This document shows positions 9,124-21,071 of a DNA stretch of 64,000 bases, in pieces; positions within the stretch are counted from its first letter, which is position 1; every line of letters begins with the position of its first letter. The stretch comes from Agarophyton chilense (Eukaryota > Rhodophyta > Florideophyceae > Gracilariales > Gracilariaceae). The notes beneath the pieces are model-generated. The model ran no database searches and was not told the origin of the DNA. It was given only the letters and a program-made list of their open reading frames with translations. The position numbers were made by a program, and so were the translations under genes. Location: contig JARGXX010000079.1 in the NCBI GenBank assembly GCA_030374765.1, positions 248,001-312,000 of the forward strand. The letters run 5' to 3'.

Positions 9124-11160
9124 TGTGAACCTTGCACTTTACGTTTCTGCGGATAAAAAGTTGCCAACGAACCAGAGAAATGGAAAACAATGCGCTGGAC
9201 GAAGGTAACAGAAATTACGATTCTTATAGAGGAAACCTTTCTCAAAAGGTGAGCACCTTTTTCTCTAGATGACGATATCAATAACGAGAACAAATTCGGG
9301 TGGCGTCCCTTTGAATTTGCAGGCTTGCATGAGTATCTTCGTCAGCCACGTCACAACTCCCGATAGACAACCGGCCCGGACTAGAATTGAGCATACTGTT
9401 TCATTTCTCCGTACTTGTATGCACAGAGCCCCCACATATGCAGGATTATCGATGCAAATTGGTGAGACCAATCGTTTTTGACTGGGAGATGAAACATGCA
9501 CCGAGTACAATCATGCAGGTTCAGACACCGTAGTATCCTAACTGTGGAAGGAAACCATCAGACTGGCTGGCCATATGTACCTCGTGATTTAGCATACATC
9601 TCTGGATTGTGTTTTCAGAAAGCAAATCAGTGATTGCAGATTTCCTAAATTTATGACGTCTGCGTTTTCTATCGACCAAATTGAAGCTCTCATGGTAAAG
9701 TATGAATCTCTGTCTACACCTCCCTCCACAAGTTGTCTTATACTTGCTGGTAATCCTCCGATGAATTATCCCTTTCCGGACCATCCCGAATACTGTGGGC
9801 CAACTGCGGCCGAGTTTTTCCTCAGCCAAAGCTAGATTCAGCAAGAGAATATCTGGAGCCTGGATGGAACTTACATATCGCAGCACTTACCGTGCCATTA
9901 GGCATGGTTCATAATTTCACACATGAATCATTATGAGTCATGGTGTTAGATTTCCTCGTCATCATGTAAACAATCCTGTCTGCCTTTCCCGTCTCTGTAT
10001 TCTAGGGCGATAGAAGGAAAGTGACCACTTGTCCACAGTCAATAGTGTACACGATTTATTTATGAGGATCGGATGAGCTGGCTGGCAACGCGTTTCGAGC
10101 TCACACAGCACGCCTGAAAGGTTCAGGAGTGCCTCAGCAAAACTGACTCTGCAATACTTGTCTACCGTAAGATAAAGCTTCACATGCGGAAGGATTCATG
10201 ACTCAGTCTCATGTGAATTCCAACATATTAAGAGGAAGTATGTCTATGATCGCACCGAATAGATAAAAAATGCTCCTGTCCGTGGGTGAAGTCGTCTGCA
10301 ATGCAGAGTAAAGTTATGAAGGCTTCTTGTCAACCAAGATATATAAATGCAATCCTGGCCTCTAAGGGTAATGGCATTCATATTCACATGCGTTCCATAA
10401 GAGCGCTCACACGCGAGGTCCAAATCGTGCACTTCACCGGCTATTGTTAGACGAAACATACTCGAAACATCCTATGATACTGCAGAGCACGAGAGACCCA
10501 GTCCACTTAACGTTAAAGCCAACATTTATTATTTTGGGACTCATGAAAACTGGCCTGACTAATGAGCTTACGCCTGGGGAGAATTTCAGAAAATCTTCGC
10601 GAACGTGGCACTGCCCGTGGGCGGCAAGCGCCGAACACAAATCTGTCAGAGCTCGACACATCTCCCGAGATGTGTTTTGAAATAATTATTTTTTTTGTAG
10701 TATTATTTCCCTTTTGCACGCCGACGAATTGCGCCAGCGAGCAAACGGCACCACAGCGTTGAACAAATATCTCACTACATACAACCGCTGTGGAGCAAGA
10801 GATATATTTGGGTTAAACAAGAAAGCTTTCACAGAAGTCTTGTTGCAGCAAGCGAAAAGACGCTCTCATCCCGAATTATCTACCACTATCATCTACTCGA
10901 GTAGCGCGCCGCCCGTATCGAGCAATCTGATCGTACAGATTGCTTAAGCTATGCTATCAAATATAAACGCTTTACGAAAATTCGGATTCGAAATTTTTTG
11001 TTTCAACAAACTGTCGCGTTTGTCATGGCATATTTTACTCGACCTCAGATTTCGTATCAATATGATTGTCTTAAACGTTTTAGCTCAATCATTGTATTTA
11101 AAACAGAAGATAGAAAAAAAGTACAATACTGCGCTTTGTTTACTCTAATTATTTATTTCG
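9124..11160. other. Intergenic, 2.0 kb
   Basis: AT-rich DNA upstream of the LPMO-like gene. Short open frames occur on both strands. The longest (9521-9886, minus, 121 codons, basic) has no recognisable motif and no neighbour that supports it. I see no RNA gene or clear repeat. Confidence 0.45.
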
Positions 11161-11722
11161 TTTTCAGATGCAAAAAATGCTTATGTCTCTCTCTATCAGG
11201 CTCGAAAAGAAGTTGTGGGAGGAACTTTGAAAAACATGTTACCTTCTTCACATTTCATATATTCAAAAAAAGTCTTTCAGGCTTCCATCTCACCCGTTCA
11301 GTTACTTCGGAATGTTGTTGATCTCTACAAACTGGATAATCTACAAAAAGAGCTTACTTCGACTCTCATTCTTTCGTCCAGAGAGAGTGCTAATCGATCA
11401 ATATTAACGCATACATGTTTCATAATTAAATTTTCGGAAGCGTCAATGGAGACCATGAGAAAAAGAGTTGAACGTTACAGATCAAATAGATCTGCATGCT
11501 AATTTGTTATTCTGGGCCATTTTTAAAGGTCTGCAGTTGTTCAGAAAAGTTCATCTAGAAGTGCAGAAGAAAGGAAAGGATATAATAACGTTTAAATATA
11601 ATCCAATATCGCCGTTTGAGCACGAAATGGCGGTAATGATGAGCATCATGAATTTCACTGTAATAGTCAACCCAACAATACCGCTCCTCGACGTTAAAAT
11701 CGAGACTAGGATTCAACTTTAA
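11161..11722 (+). pseudogene. Unidentified decayed coding stretch
   Basis: Two plus-strand frames read like protein: from a TTTTCAG at 11161-11167 through DAKNAYVSLYQARKEVV to about 11502, and then another frame to 11722. Both lack stops over more than 80 codons in AT-rich DNA, but they overlap out of phase and have no known motif. It may be a relic of a host gene or a mobile element, possibly the 5' side of the copia-like element whose body lies beyond element 1. Chance open frames remain possible. Confidence 0.25.
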
Positions 11723-12021
11723 ATATTCATGATCAATGTTTTGTCGAGGACACACAAAGAGCCGGTTACGTTCTTCAACTTTTCAAAGACAACCTTTTCA
11801 TAGTACATCTAAATTAGTGGATCGAGTTGACCCTTCGTGACTACAATGTGGGCGGTCTTGAAAACTGCCTTACAAAGTCTCAGAAGGCTATCTATTTTTT
11901 TGAACATTCTGGATGGAACCGCTTGCTCTTTCTTTTTCGAAAATACTCATGGCAATATGGAATTTGAGAATATGGAAAAAATGATGATAGCTGAGTACAA
12001 TAGCAATGCTCGACAGCTGCG

Positions 12022-12630
12022 AGTCGTATAGGGGCAGAAGGGCTGAACTTTGAAGTTTTCAATATAATACACTGACCTTGTAGGTGATGGATGCGAGGGT
12101 TCATCGGCCATGCAGCTCCGGGCGAGCTACCATCTAGGTGTTGTCAGCCACGTGTAGTGTTGACATGTACCTTCTGGTTGAGTAATTGTTAGTAATTGTA
12201 ATTGTAATTATATTTATTTTAGTACAGTAGTTGAGTGGCCACCTGGCACTGTAGCCAGTGTTGGCAAGGTCTCTGACACTAGCTCAGAGATCGTGCCTTG
12301 CTGGCACCTCCCGGGTGATCTGGAGAGTGCAGTCCACTGCATATAGGGAACTGCACCTCCCCCATCCTAATCTGATAAAGACAGGCATCACTTGGGTCAC
12401 GAGTATACCTTTTGGTTCATTGTTTCTCAACTACCACACAGGCTTTCCCGCGCGTCGACGCCTACCATCGTTTACATACACGGTATAGGCTAGTTGCCCC
12501 GCCATTTGCCCCTGTGGGTTTTCACGGTGCCCTGTTACCATCGAGGGTTATTACGTCTACCTTTTAAGGTTGAGCGTCACCACGCTTCCGAGAAAAGACA
12601 GTAGCATACCCCAGAGGTGATTGTACGACA
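12022..12630 (+). repeat. Element 1 5' LTR
   Basis: About 609 bp repeated at 20408-21071. Ends in ...TTGTACGACA; the left end is eroded relative to the TGTCG of the 3' copy. It contains an AT-rich TATA-like stretch (TAATTGTAATTATATTTATTTTAG, split about 12,190-12,225) and one copy of a 25-bp unit at 12568-12592 that is triplicated in the 3' LTR. Confidence 0.85.
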
Positions 12631-12633
12631 TTT

Positions 12634-12652
12634 TGGTCTATCGATTTCGAAA
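12634..12652 (+). promoter_or_regulatory. Element 1 primer-binding site
   Basis: Three bases after the LTR end the sequence reads TGGTCTATCGATTTCGAA, starting with the TGG expected to pair with a tRNA CCA end. Elements 2 and 3 have similar sites at the same place, which supports the call. The tRNA is not identified. Confidence 0.5.
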
Positions 12653-12899
12653 GTATTTTTAGGTTTCGTCGTACCTTCACGGTTTGCACAAGATTCCAAG
12701 AAGGATTGGACGCTCGTACACCTATTTGGTTTCAGGAAATCCCGCAAAGCAATACAGGATATCACTATTGGTCACAAAAGGAACGACCTAAAAGGAAAAC
12801 GCGTGGTGCGAGCACCCCGCCAAGCCACAAAGGTCTTAAAGGAGCCCCATCGGCTCAACCGATTCTGTAAAACCCCGAGGAGCTGGTCCGGCACCCTCG

Positions 12900-14860
12900 G
12901 GACAAAACCGTGAAGGTACATGGTCCGCCGCCTATAGCAACAGAATCTCAAAGGGAATTACCAATTGAGGTTGCAGCGGAGGAGCTATGGCCTCAGCTGC
13001 AAGAGCGAGCGAAAGCGCTCGTCACCCTCGCGGTCGAAGATGCATTAACCTTAAAGGAGAAGTCGGATACCCGGATGGTTCCGCACTCAATGAAAGTTGA
13101 TGCATTTACCCGTATTGTGGTTGACCGAGCAGCTCAAGAGCTATCGCGCAGGATACCTGAAATGGTGAAACAGTATCTCTTTACAGATGCTAGGGAGCAT
13201 GTTTACCGCGCTGTGCAGGACCTTTGGGTTTCCGAGGGATTCGCAGAATCCCGACCTACATAGGTGAACATCGCAAAGCGCATACCACAAGGGTCCCAAA
13301 TGGGTCATTCCACCCATTCCAAACACTTACCTACTGATAGTGAGTACCTACAAGGTCCAAGGCAGAGTCAAGAGGTTCCGGGGAAGGTAGATCCTCAAGA
13401 CATTTACCTGCCACCACTTACTGGTTTCGTTCACAAGGATACCCATGGAGGTGGTCCCAAGGATGATTCGTCTGACTCGTTGGATGAGTGACGAAGAAAC
13501 CGAAAAGGGAAGAAGCGAAGGACGAAGAGGGGAAAGAATCGAGAGGATGATTCAGACCCCGAATCGTCAGACTCCAGTTCCTATACGAGTTCATCTTCGG
13601 ATGATGACCGTAAAGGTAAGAAGAAGAAGAAACCGAACAGTTCGACGAAGAACTCGTCGAAAAGACCCGACAGGGTAAAAAGCGATACAATGAGTCGCCC
13701 AACTCTGAGTCGGACACCGAAATGGACCTGGATGTGCACCAACCATTGAACGATATGTTCAACAAAGCGGATGATTACATGAATTATCGGTTGATCAACA
13801 AGTCTTCTAAATACACCCAAGAGGTCGCTCAGAAGATTACTAGGCACCACAAGAACCCCAGCTTCCAAATGGGTGACCCAACCTTCACAGGTACGGATCC
13901 CATTGCGGTGATTGAGTTTCTACAGATCTTCAAGCTTGCATGTTTCCAAAATGGGTTTTCCGAGGGCGCTGCTATGTGGCTATTCCAGTTTTACCTTAAA
14001 GGACAATCATACTACTTGCTGCAGGGTAGGCTCCGCGGCAATACCTTAGCGATGGATGAGGATGGCACAGAGATATTGGAGTCCTACCCAGAAGTGGTCA
14101 GTTTCCTTTTGGAAACATACGCCACAGATGAAGTTATACAAGAGGCTTATTCGGAAGTCCTCGCCTACCATCAAAGGTCTGTGCAAACCGAATCGGAGTT
14201 TTCGCTCGCGCTGTGGAATCTGGCAACCCGCTGTGGTAATGTGTTCACTACCTCTAGGTTAAAGTCGCTATTTGCCGACAATGTCGACAAATCGATCTGT
14301 TCCCAGGTACGCAACTACCTGGCCACTAACCGAAAGGAAGACTACAATGGGCTGGCTCGATACTCCCAGGGCCTTGGATATACCCTTCGGCTGGGAAAGA
14401 GACCAGCGGTGCCTCCAACCTCGAAAGATAAATCGAAAAGGTCGGCCTTGGAAATTGAAGACACCACAACCCCAGAGGGTAGCTCGCACATCGAAGTATC
14501 TACAGGAACCGCTATCCACTTGGTAGCGATCCAGGGGCGGTTCTCGAAACCTTCGACGGTAGGAAATTGGTCGTCAACGCGTACACCAAACACGGTACAA
14601 TCGCCGCCAAGTGCGATGAGCTCGCAGAGGATGCAGGGAGCGAGCTCCCATAACTCGCCAACCACATCCTACGTCACTGCTCCTAACAACCAGGTTTCGA
14701 AGCCCCCCTCAAGGGTAACGTGAGACCCCCAAACTGGAGGCCTTGTTTGCTGGTTCTATTGCGCGACAGACCATTTGGACAACAATTGCGCTAACTTTCC
14801 TCCAGGGATGAGAGACCAGTTGATTCAGGCTTGCATGCAGAATCACCAACACCTCTATAA
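12900..14860 (+). pseudogene. Element 1 gag region (fossil)
   Basis: Contains a basic/acidic leader, a retrotransposon gag core (about 13.75-14.4 kb, with FTGTDPIAVIEFLQIFKLA and SFLLETYATDEVI), and a Cys/His knuckle-like stretch at about 14.75-14.80 kb. Element 3 carries the same gag family (LLETYATDDVI). The product would form the capsid of the virus-like particle. The region is interrupted. Confidence 0.75.
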
Positions 14861-14999
14861 GTCTTCAACGCAAGCACCAGATAGGCTCGAACCCCGTACA
14901 CCGGTAAAGGTCAATACCATCGAGGAAACACCAAACTTGGACTCAACCCCTCCCGTACAGGAGGAAAACACCGAACGGTTGGCGTATTGGCCGAACCCA

Positions 15000-17900
15000 A
15001 CCTGCAATTGGAAGGCCAATCGATACCCAGAACCTTGAAGGTGGAAGAGAACACTCCGGTTTGTCATATGAAGTACAACAACTATAGAGTACGTGCTTCA
15101 ATGTGTTTCTCCGATCGCCTTGCTTTTCCGGTCACCTGCGTGTTGGATGCGGGGGCTGGCCAAAACGTCCTGAACTCCCGCGTCATTCCTGAGGCGGTAC
15201 TTCGGAACTTGAGCCAACTTCCCGACAACAACCCGCTGGTGGATGCAAATGAGCGCCTATTAAACCTTCGAGGTATGCTCACCACTGTGGTGCAGCTCGG
15301 ACACCTCAAGCTGAGACTGAAACTCTTTGTTGTCGACCGTTTACCAACAGACTGCCTACTAGGTACGAACTTCATTGATAGACATGTCAAAGCAATCCTT
15401 CCTGGTTCCCGTACCGTTGCCCTACGTCACGGGGGACGAATTGCCATTTTAGGTAATACGGAAACCAAACGGGGATGGTTCGTTAAACCGAAGAAGACGT
15501 TATCCACCGAAACGGTCTCCAACAAAGTGCGCAATACCAAACAGGTTGTTATCCCGCCAATGCACCAAATATTGGTACCGGTGTCGTGTGCGACCCTCGG
15601 GCTGGCCAAACTACAAAACCATCCGAGGTTAGCACATCAACAACTCACCTTTATGGCCAACGAGATTGTCAACAACATCCCAAATCAACCCTTCAAGGTG
15701 TGTCTCATCAACTTCAGCAGTCAAGATGTGAAGTTGCCGAAAAATACCAATGTTGGCATTGCACTACTGGCACCACAAGGGATCTTCACCGTAGCTCACA
15801 CTGATCTCGGCGAGGTCGCATTCGATAAGGAAGGGGGGTGCGCAAATTCGTCCACAACCACAAAGGTATCGATCAATACCAACTTGGAATCAAAGCTAAC
15901 CAATAAGGTATCGGTAGACAAAGAAAAGGAACCTGATCCTGAGAGGCAACGGCAAGATACAGTCCAGATCGGTGAAGAAAACGGCGAACTGCGGGGCCGT
16001 ATTCTTGACCTTCTGGGGGAGTTTGAAACCATATGGTCAGGCCATCTGGGCCATATGAATGCCACACAGCATGACATCGAGCTTTTCCCTGACTCGAGGC
16101 CGATTTATCGGCAACCATACCCTGCAGGTTTGAAGGCGAGCGAAGTAGAACTCAAAGAAGTGGAGCGAATTCTCCATGAAGGTGTAATTGAACCAGCCAA
16201 CTCAGATTGGGATAGTACCGTCAGAAGAAAGGGGATAATCGTATGAGGTTCTGTGTGGACTACAGAAGGCCTCAATAGCGTGACCATCAGGGATTCGTAC
16301 CCGATACCTAGAGTGGATGATTGCATCGACTCCTTGGGTGATGCGCCGATATTTACCACGTTGGATGCCAATTGTGGTTACTGGCAGGTACCTGTAGGTG
16401 AAAAAGATCGAGGTAAAACAACGTTCACGTGCCAAGCAGGTTCTTTTCGCTTCAAGCGGATGCCATTCGGGTTGCCCGATGCTCCAGCCACCTTTCAAAG
16501 GGCTCTGGACATCATCCTTTCAAAGGTTAAGTAGACAACCACCTTGGTATACATCGATGATGTAATCATCTACTCCAGATCGGTAGAAGAGCATTTTGCT
16601 CACGTGCACACCGTACTAACCCTCCTATCTGAGGCGGGGGTGACGCTGAAGCTACGCAAATGCGTCTTCTTAACCAGAACGGTTGAATACCTGGGCTACA
16701 TCACAGGCCCTGGTACCCTAGAGGTTGTGCCGAGCAGCATTAGAGCCTTACATGAGGTCAGGTGCTACGATCCCAGACAGACGTACCATCCTTTATAGGT
16801 TTATGCCACGTCTATTGTCACTTCGTGAAGGGGTTCGGGAAAATAGCGGCTCCCCTCAACAAGAAGCTCCAGAAAGGTGAACCTGAACGGTTTGAGAATC
16901 TATCGGACGACGAAATGGATACCTTTGAGGAATTGAAACGAGCGCTGTTGTCGCCGCCAATCTTAGCGTTATCGAAAACAAGTTCACGGTACACGCTGGA
17001 TACGGATGCATCCCACACCCAAATTGGTTGTTGTCTCATGCAGGAGCAGCACAACGGAGAAAAACTACCTATAAGATACTGGAGCCGCGCTATGAATGAG
17101 GCGGAGCAGAACTACATGGTAACCGAGAGGGAATGTCTAGCAGTAGTGTGGAGCATGTTGATGCTCCGTCCATACCTTTATGGCGAGCGCTTTACGTTGT
17201 GCACGGACCACGACGCCTTAAGGTGGATCCTCGGACTCGCAGATGCGTCTGGTAGACTTGCCTGTTGGAGGTTGAGACTGTCGGAATTTGAATATGGCAT
17301 ACAGTACCGTCCAGGTACCAAGCACAACATAGCTGATGCTTTGTCACGCTTAAACACCTCATGGTACGAGACAGAACCTGTGAACGATGACATCCATTGC
17401 TTTTTGGTTTCATCAAACCAAAATGGTACCGGCGAACACCTAGAAGGATGTTGGGACTTACCTGAAGAAGGTGCTTAGCGGAACACCGACATGGCAACGC
17501 AAATACTGACCCTAGAGGAAACGAACGTCATGCCCGTAACCCGAGAGGAGTTTCTACGAGAATAGGCCCAGGATTCGTACTGCAGAGCCCTGGCGGACCA
17601 AATTGGTTTCAAAGGATCACCGTTCGACGTGGACCACAAAGGGTACATCGTCAGAAGGTCAACCTTTGATGGTAGCCTTCAAAAGGTGGTTCCGAAGGCG
17701 ATTCGCCGGAGAGTCTTGTATCTAGCGCACTACCAGCGAGTATCGGGACACCCCGGTGCCTCTAGGATGTATTACACCTTAAGGCAACAGAACTACTGGC
17801 CTCAGATGGCAAATGATGTCTATACCTTCGTAGGTCAATGCGAATCCTGTGTTCGTACCCGCGATGGTATTCGAAAGCATCGAAAGTACCTCAAGCTGTT

Positions 17901-18700
17901 TCCAGCAGAGGGTTCACTGGAGTTTGTTGCGATAGACCTTCTAGGACCACTTCCAAAGACTAAGAATGGGTATCAGCACATTCTGGTGATCACCGACAGG
18001 TTCTCGAAGCTCATGAGAGCGATACCTTTAAAGGAGACGAAATCAACAACGCTGGCGATCGCGTTCCTCAACAATTGGGTCTACCCTTCTGATGCACCAC
18101 TATACCTCGCTACCGATAATGGTTCAAACCTGGCATCGAAGTTCTTCGAAGAAGTCTGTAACCTCTTGGATGTCAAGCACTAATTCACTACTGCCTACCA
18201 CCCGCAGACGAACAGACAGGTCGAGCGCTTCAACCACACATTGGTATCAAGGCTACGAGTCTATACGGAGGAGCACCAAACTGGGTGGGATGAGCTGGTG
18301 CAACCGCTAACTTACTTCTATAACCTTCAGGTACACCGGTGAACGCAGATCACTCCCTTTGATTTGGTTCTTTCCCGAGACACCCCAGGTATTGTAGTGC
18401 AAAGAGATCATACCACCAGCACTGCAGCTGGCGTACTGACCCCTGCCCAAGTCAAGCGAAATACCCTTGTAAGTTGGAGGAGGGCTCTCAAACATGCAGA
18501 GAGCCGCCTCACTGCAGCCCAGAAGCGGTACAAGGCCGACTACGACCGTAGGGTAACCAAAGTGGTATCTGTATCCTCGGGAGAATATGTCTACATAGAC
18601 AACCCGCCTTCAGGTAAAAGACCACGACCGGGTGATGAAGCGGACGATGAAAATATTGATAGAGATATCAATTCGAAGCTTCTATCCAAATCATTGGGAC
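15000..18700 (+). pseudogene. Element 1 pol region: protease, RT, RNase H, integrase (fossil)
   Basis: Protease with D-A-G-A-G (about 15.15 kb) and LLGTNFID; reverse transcriptase with LDANCGYWQVPV, FGLPDAPATFQ and YIDDVI (16.25-16.75 kb); RNase H with LDTDASHTQIG and TDHDALRWIL (about 16.95-17.35 kb); integrase with zinc-binding H/C residues, FVAIDLLGPL and TDNGSN (17.65-18.2 kb), then a basic C-terminal domain. This order defines Ty3/gypsy. The region is broken in several places. Confidence 0.88.
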
Positions 18701-19084
18701 CTTACAAGGTATTGAACGCATCAGACCACACCGTTACGGTTGAACAGGACGGAATACCTAATACTGAATACGATATCAATTGACCGTATTAAGGTAGAAC
18801 CTGAAACGGTTCAACATCGCATTGAGGCAGGCACCTCAGCCCGAGAGCCAAGAGCGGTAGCTCTGCGCACTCGACCCTCGGAGGAACACACTCCAATTGA
18901 GGTGAATGATCAACTTCAACGGAATGATCCGGATTACAACCCTGTAACAGGGACGGAAATGGAACCTCACACGGTAACAGCGGGAGCTCTCGACCCGTCT
19001 CCCACACACGAAGCTCCCAACTAAGAACATATGAACCCTCAAGGTAGCGTTCCCCCGAAAGATCAGGACCAAACCTCAGAGGAA

Positions 19085-19261
19085 TTTCCCGTTGACCGTG
19101 TGGTGGGCCACATGCGAACCTACAATGGTCTGAAGTACACCGTCAGGTGGTACGGCTGGGGCCCAGAAGTGGACACCCTCGAACCCCCAGCCGCAATACC
19201 TCCACACTTCCGTATCAGGTATTGGCGCCGTCGCAAGGAGCCGATGCCTGCAGACGGCTAA
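19085..19261 (+). pseudogene. Element 1 chromodomain (fossil)
   Basis: The stretch VDRVVGHMRTYNGLKYTVRWYGWG, split here as VDRVVGHMR...YNGLKYTVRWYGWG, followed by EVDTLEP, has the chromodomain aromatic cage pattern (V..I/V, Y.V.W.G, W/T-E). In chromoviruses this integrase C-terminal module targets integration to marked chromatin. Confidence 0.75.
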
Positions 19262-19421
19262 CCTTAGACCTTCGTGGTACTCAGGCCTAATGAAGAGGGA
19301 TAAAATACGTCGTTTTCCGCAGAAGGCGGACGCATAGGCGTGTCAGATTACGTTTAAGGGAGGGCACGAAAGAACAACCAAATGTAACAGTAGAGGAGAC
19401 AAGAAGAGACAACAATTTACT

Positions 19422-20050
19422 TTAAGAAGGACCTGTCGGTTTAAGAACAATAGAATCAGGAGGACCCGTGTTATTGACCACCCATGGAGGAAAACCTGCG
19501 GAAATGCTAGGAGCCATCGACCTAAGAGCTAAAAAAGAAGCGGTAGCCCCGCCACTGGGGAGAGGAGTCGAAACCAAAAGAGGATGAACGAAAGGAACCG
19601 CCGGAGCAGGTTGCAACACCGCAGGGTTCAAGTTAGCACCTAGAAGGAGATCTGTCCAAGGATCAGATGGCGCAGCAGCAGAGACGCTTGCCACATTGGC
19701 AACCTTACGGGTGGCCAGTTGGTACATGTCCAACTAGAACTGATTCCAGAACTCACCAACTTGGTTCAGCGCCTTCATGTATTGCGCATGGCGCGGCAGC
19801 AAACCTTCAAGGAGCGTTAATGCAGCAACCGCGAAGGTAGGCCCGGCCCTCTGAAAGTTGGTGATGCAAGCCTGGCGAATTCGAGCCAGCAAACCGACCA
19901 CGGCCGGAGAATCCATCATAGGAGGCGGAGGACGAGCAATACCCGCCAACAGTGGTCGAACCGGACCAGCAACCCGCGAGGAGCTTGGTTAAGTAGGAGT
20001 CACACCCGTCGGGATAGGCGACTTACGACCTTGAGGTAACGGCTCGGACG
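19422..20050 (-). pseudogene. Element 1 antisense reading frame (fossil)
   Basis: On the strand opposite to gag-pol, between the chromodomain and the 3' LTR, a frame of about 200 codons reads as a Pro/Ala-rich protein with a helical middle (ARIRQACITNFQ...HAQYMKALNQVGEFW). It is interrupted at least once. It has the same position and orientation as frames in elements 2 and 3, and its helical part weakly resembles that of element 3. No known domain. Confidence 0.5.
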
Positions 20051-20394
20051 GGAAGGGACCTCGGAGGGAGCAACTGGGAAAGGTACGATACCAACTTGGT
20101 TAGACAGTGGGCTATGCCAAATCAGAATCGCAAGCAGGGAGGACCACTACCGAAAAGGTGTCCGCGAGCGCGCTAGTTACACTGCATCGCCCTCATGACA
20201 GTCCCTACCTGAATGGTTGTCGATCAATTCGTGCGACGACGTCGTCGCGCGCCCTCCCCAACCGATACTAGCGCCGAGTTCTGAACCTCAAAGAATCGCG
20301 CGTCGCGCACAGACACCACTCCGAATCCCGCGCCGCTGTCGCTCGCTACACCTCTATGGTTTGATGGAAGGAAACACGGGGCGTGTCTCGCGGG

Positions 20395-20407
20395 TAGGAA
20401 GGGGGTC
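20395..20407 (+). promoter_or_regulatory. Element 1 polypurine tract
   Basis: GGTAGGAAGGGGGTC lies immediately before the TGTCG start of the 3' LTR, the place and composition expected of the plus-strand primer. Confidence 0.55.
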
Positions 20408-21071
20408 TGTCGTATAGTGGAAGAAAGGCTGTCCTTTGAAGTTTTCAATATAATACACTGACCTTGTAGGTGATGGATGCGAGGGTTCATCGGCCATGCA
20501 GCTCCGGGCGAGCTACCATCAAGATGTTGTCAGCCACGTGTAGTGTTGACATGTACCTTCTGGTTGAGTAATTGTTAGTAATTGTTATTGTAATTATATT
20601 TATTTTAGAACAGTAGTTGAGTGGCCACCTGGCACTGTAGCCAGTGTTGGCCAGGTCTCTGACACTAGCTCAGAGACCGTGCCTTGCTGGCACCTCCCGG
20701 GTAATCTAGAGAGTGGAGTCCACTGCATATAGGGAACTGTACCTCCCACATCCTAATCTGATAAAGAGAGGCATCACTTGGGTCACGAGTATACCTTTTG
20801 GTTCATTGTTTCTAAACTACCACACAGGCTTTCCCGCTCGGCGCGTCGACGCCTACCATCGTTCACCTATACGGTATAGGCTAGTTGCCCCGCCGTTTGC
20901 CCCTGCGGGTTTTCACGGTGCCCCGTTACCATCGAGGTTTATTACGTCCACCTTCTAAGGTTGAGCATCACCACGCTCCCTGCGGTTGAGCGTCCCCACG
21001 CTCCTTACGGTTGAGCGTCACCACGCTCCCGAGACAAGACAGTAGCATACCCCAGAGGTGATTGTACGTGA
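20408..21071 (+). repeat. Element 1 3' LTR
   Basis: Starts TGTCGTATAG. It matches the 5' LTR along its length at about 95%, but is some 55 bp longer, mostly because a 25-bp unit is present three times (20959-21033). The last few bases differ from the 5' copy end, so the outer boundary is uncertain by a few bases. Confidence 0.85.
20959..21033 (+). repeat. Three tandem 25-bp units in the 3' LTR
   Basis: Units at 20959-20983, 20984-21008 and 21009-21033, each GGTTGAGC..C..CCACGCTCC plus a variable tail. The 5' LTR has one unit (12568-12592), so the array expanded or contracted after insertion. Confidence 0.85.

Larger units (their letters stand above)
12022..21071 (+). mobile_element. Element 1: fossil Ty3/gypsy chromovirus (about 9.05 kb)
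   Basis: Two near-identical LTRs (about 12022-12630 and 20408-21071) flank, in order on the plus strand: gag (~12.9-14.7 kb), aspartic protease, reverse transcriptase, RNase H, integrase and a C-terminal chromodomain (~19.1-19.26 kb). That order is Ty3/gypsy (Metaviridae), and the chromodomain makes it a chromovirus. LTR ends are TGTCG (3' copy) and CGACA (5' copy). The 5' copy is followed by a primer-binding site, and the 3' copy is preceded by a purine tract. A frame on the opposite strand sits between chromodomain and 3' LTR. The LTRs differ at roughly 4-5% of sites by eye plus a tandem-repeat length change, so the insertion is fairly recent but not fresh. The element is broken, with several interruptions (about half a dozen or more). 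No clear target duplication was found. Confidence 0.9.

Noticed and set aside
12022-21071. Target duplication for element 1
   Set aside because: The five bases before the 5' LTR (CTGCG) and those after the 3' LTR do not match at any boundary I tried.
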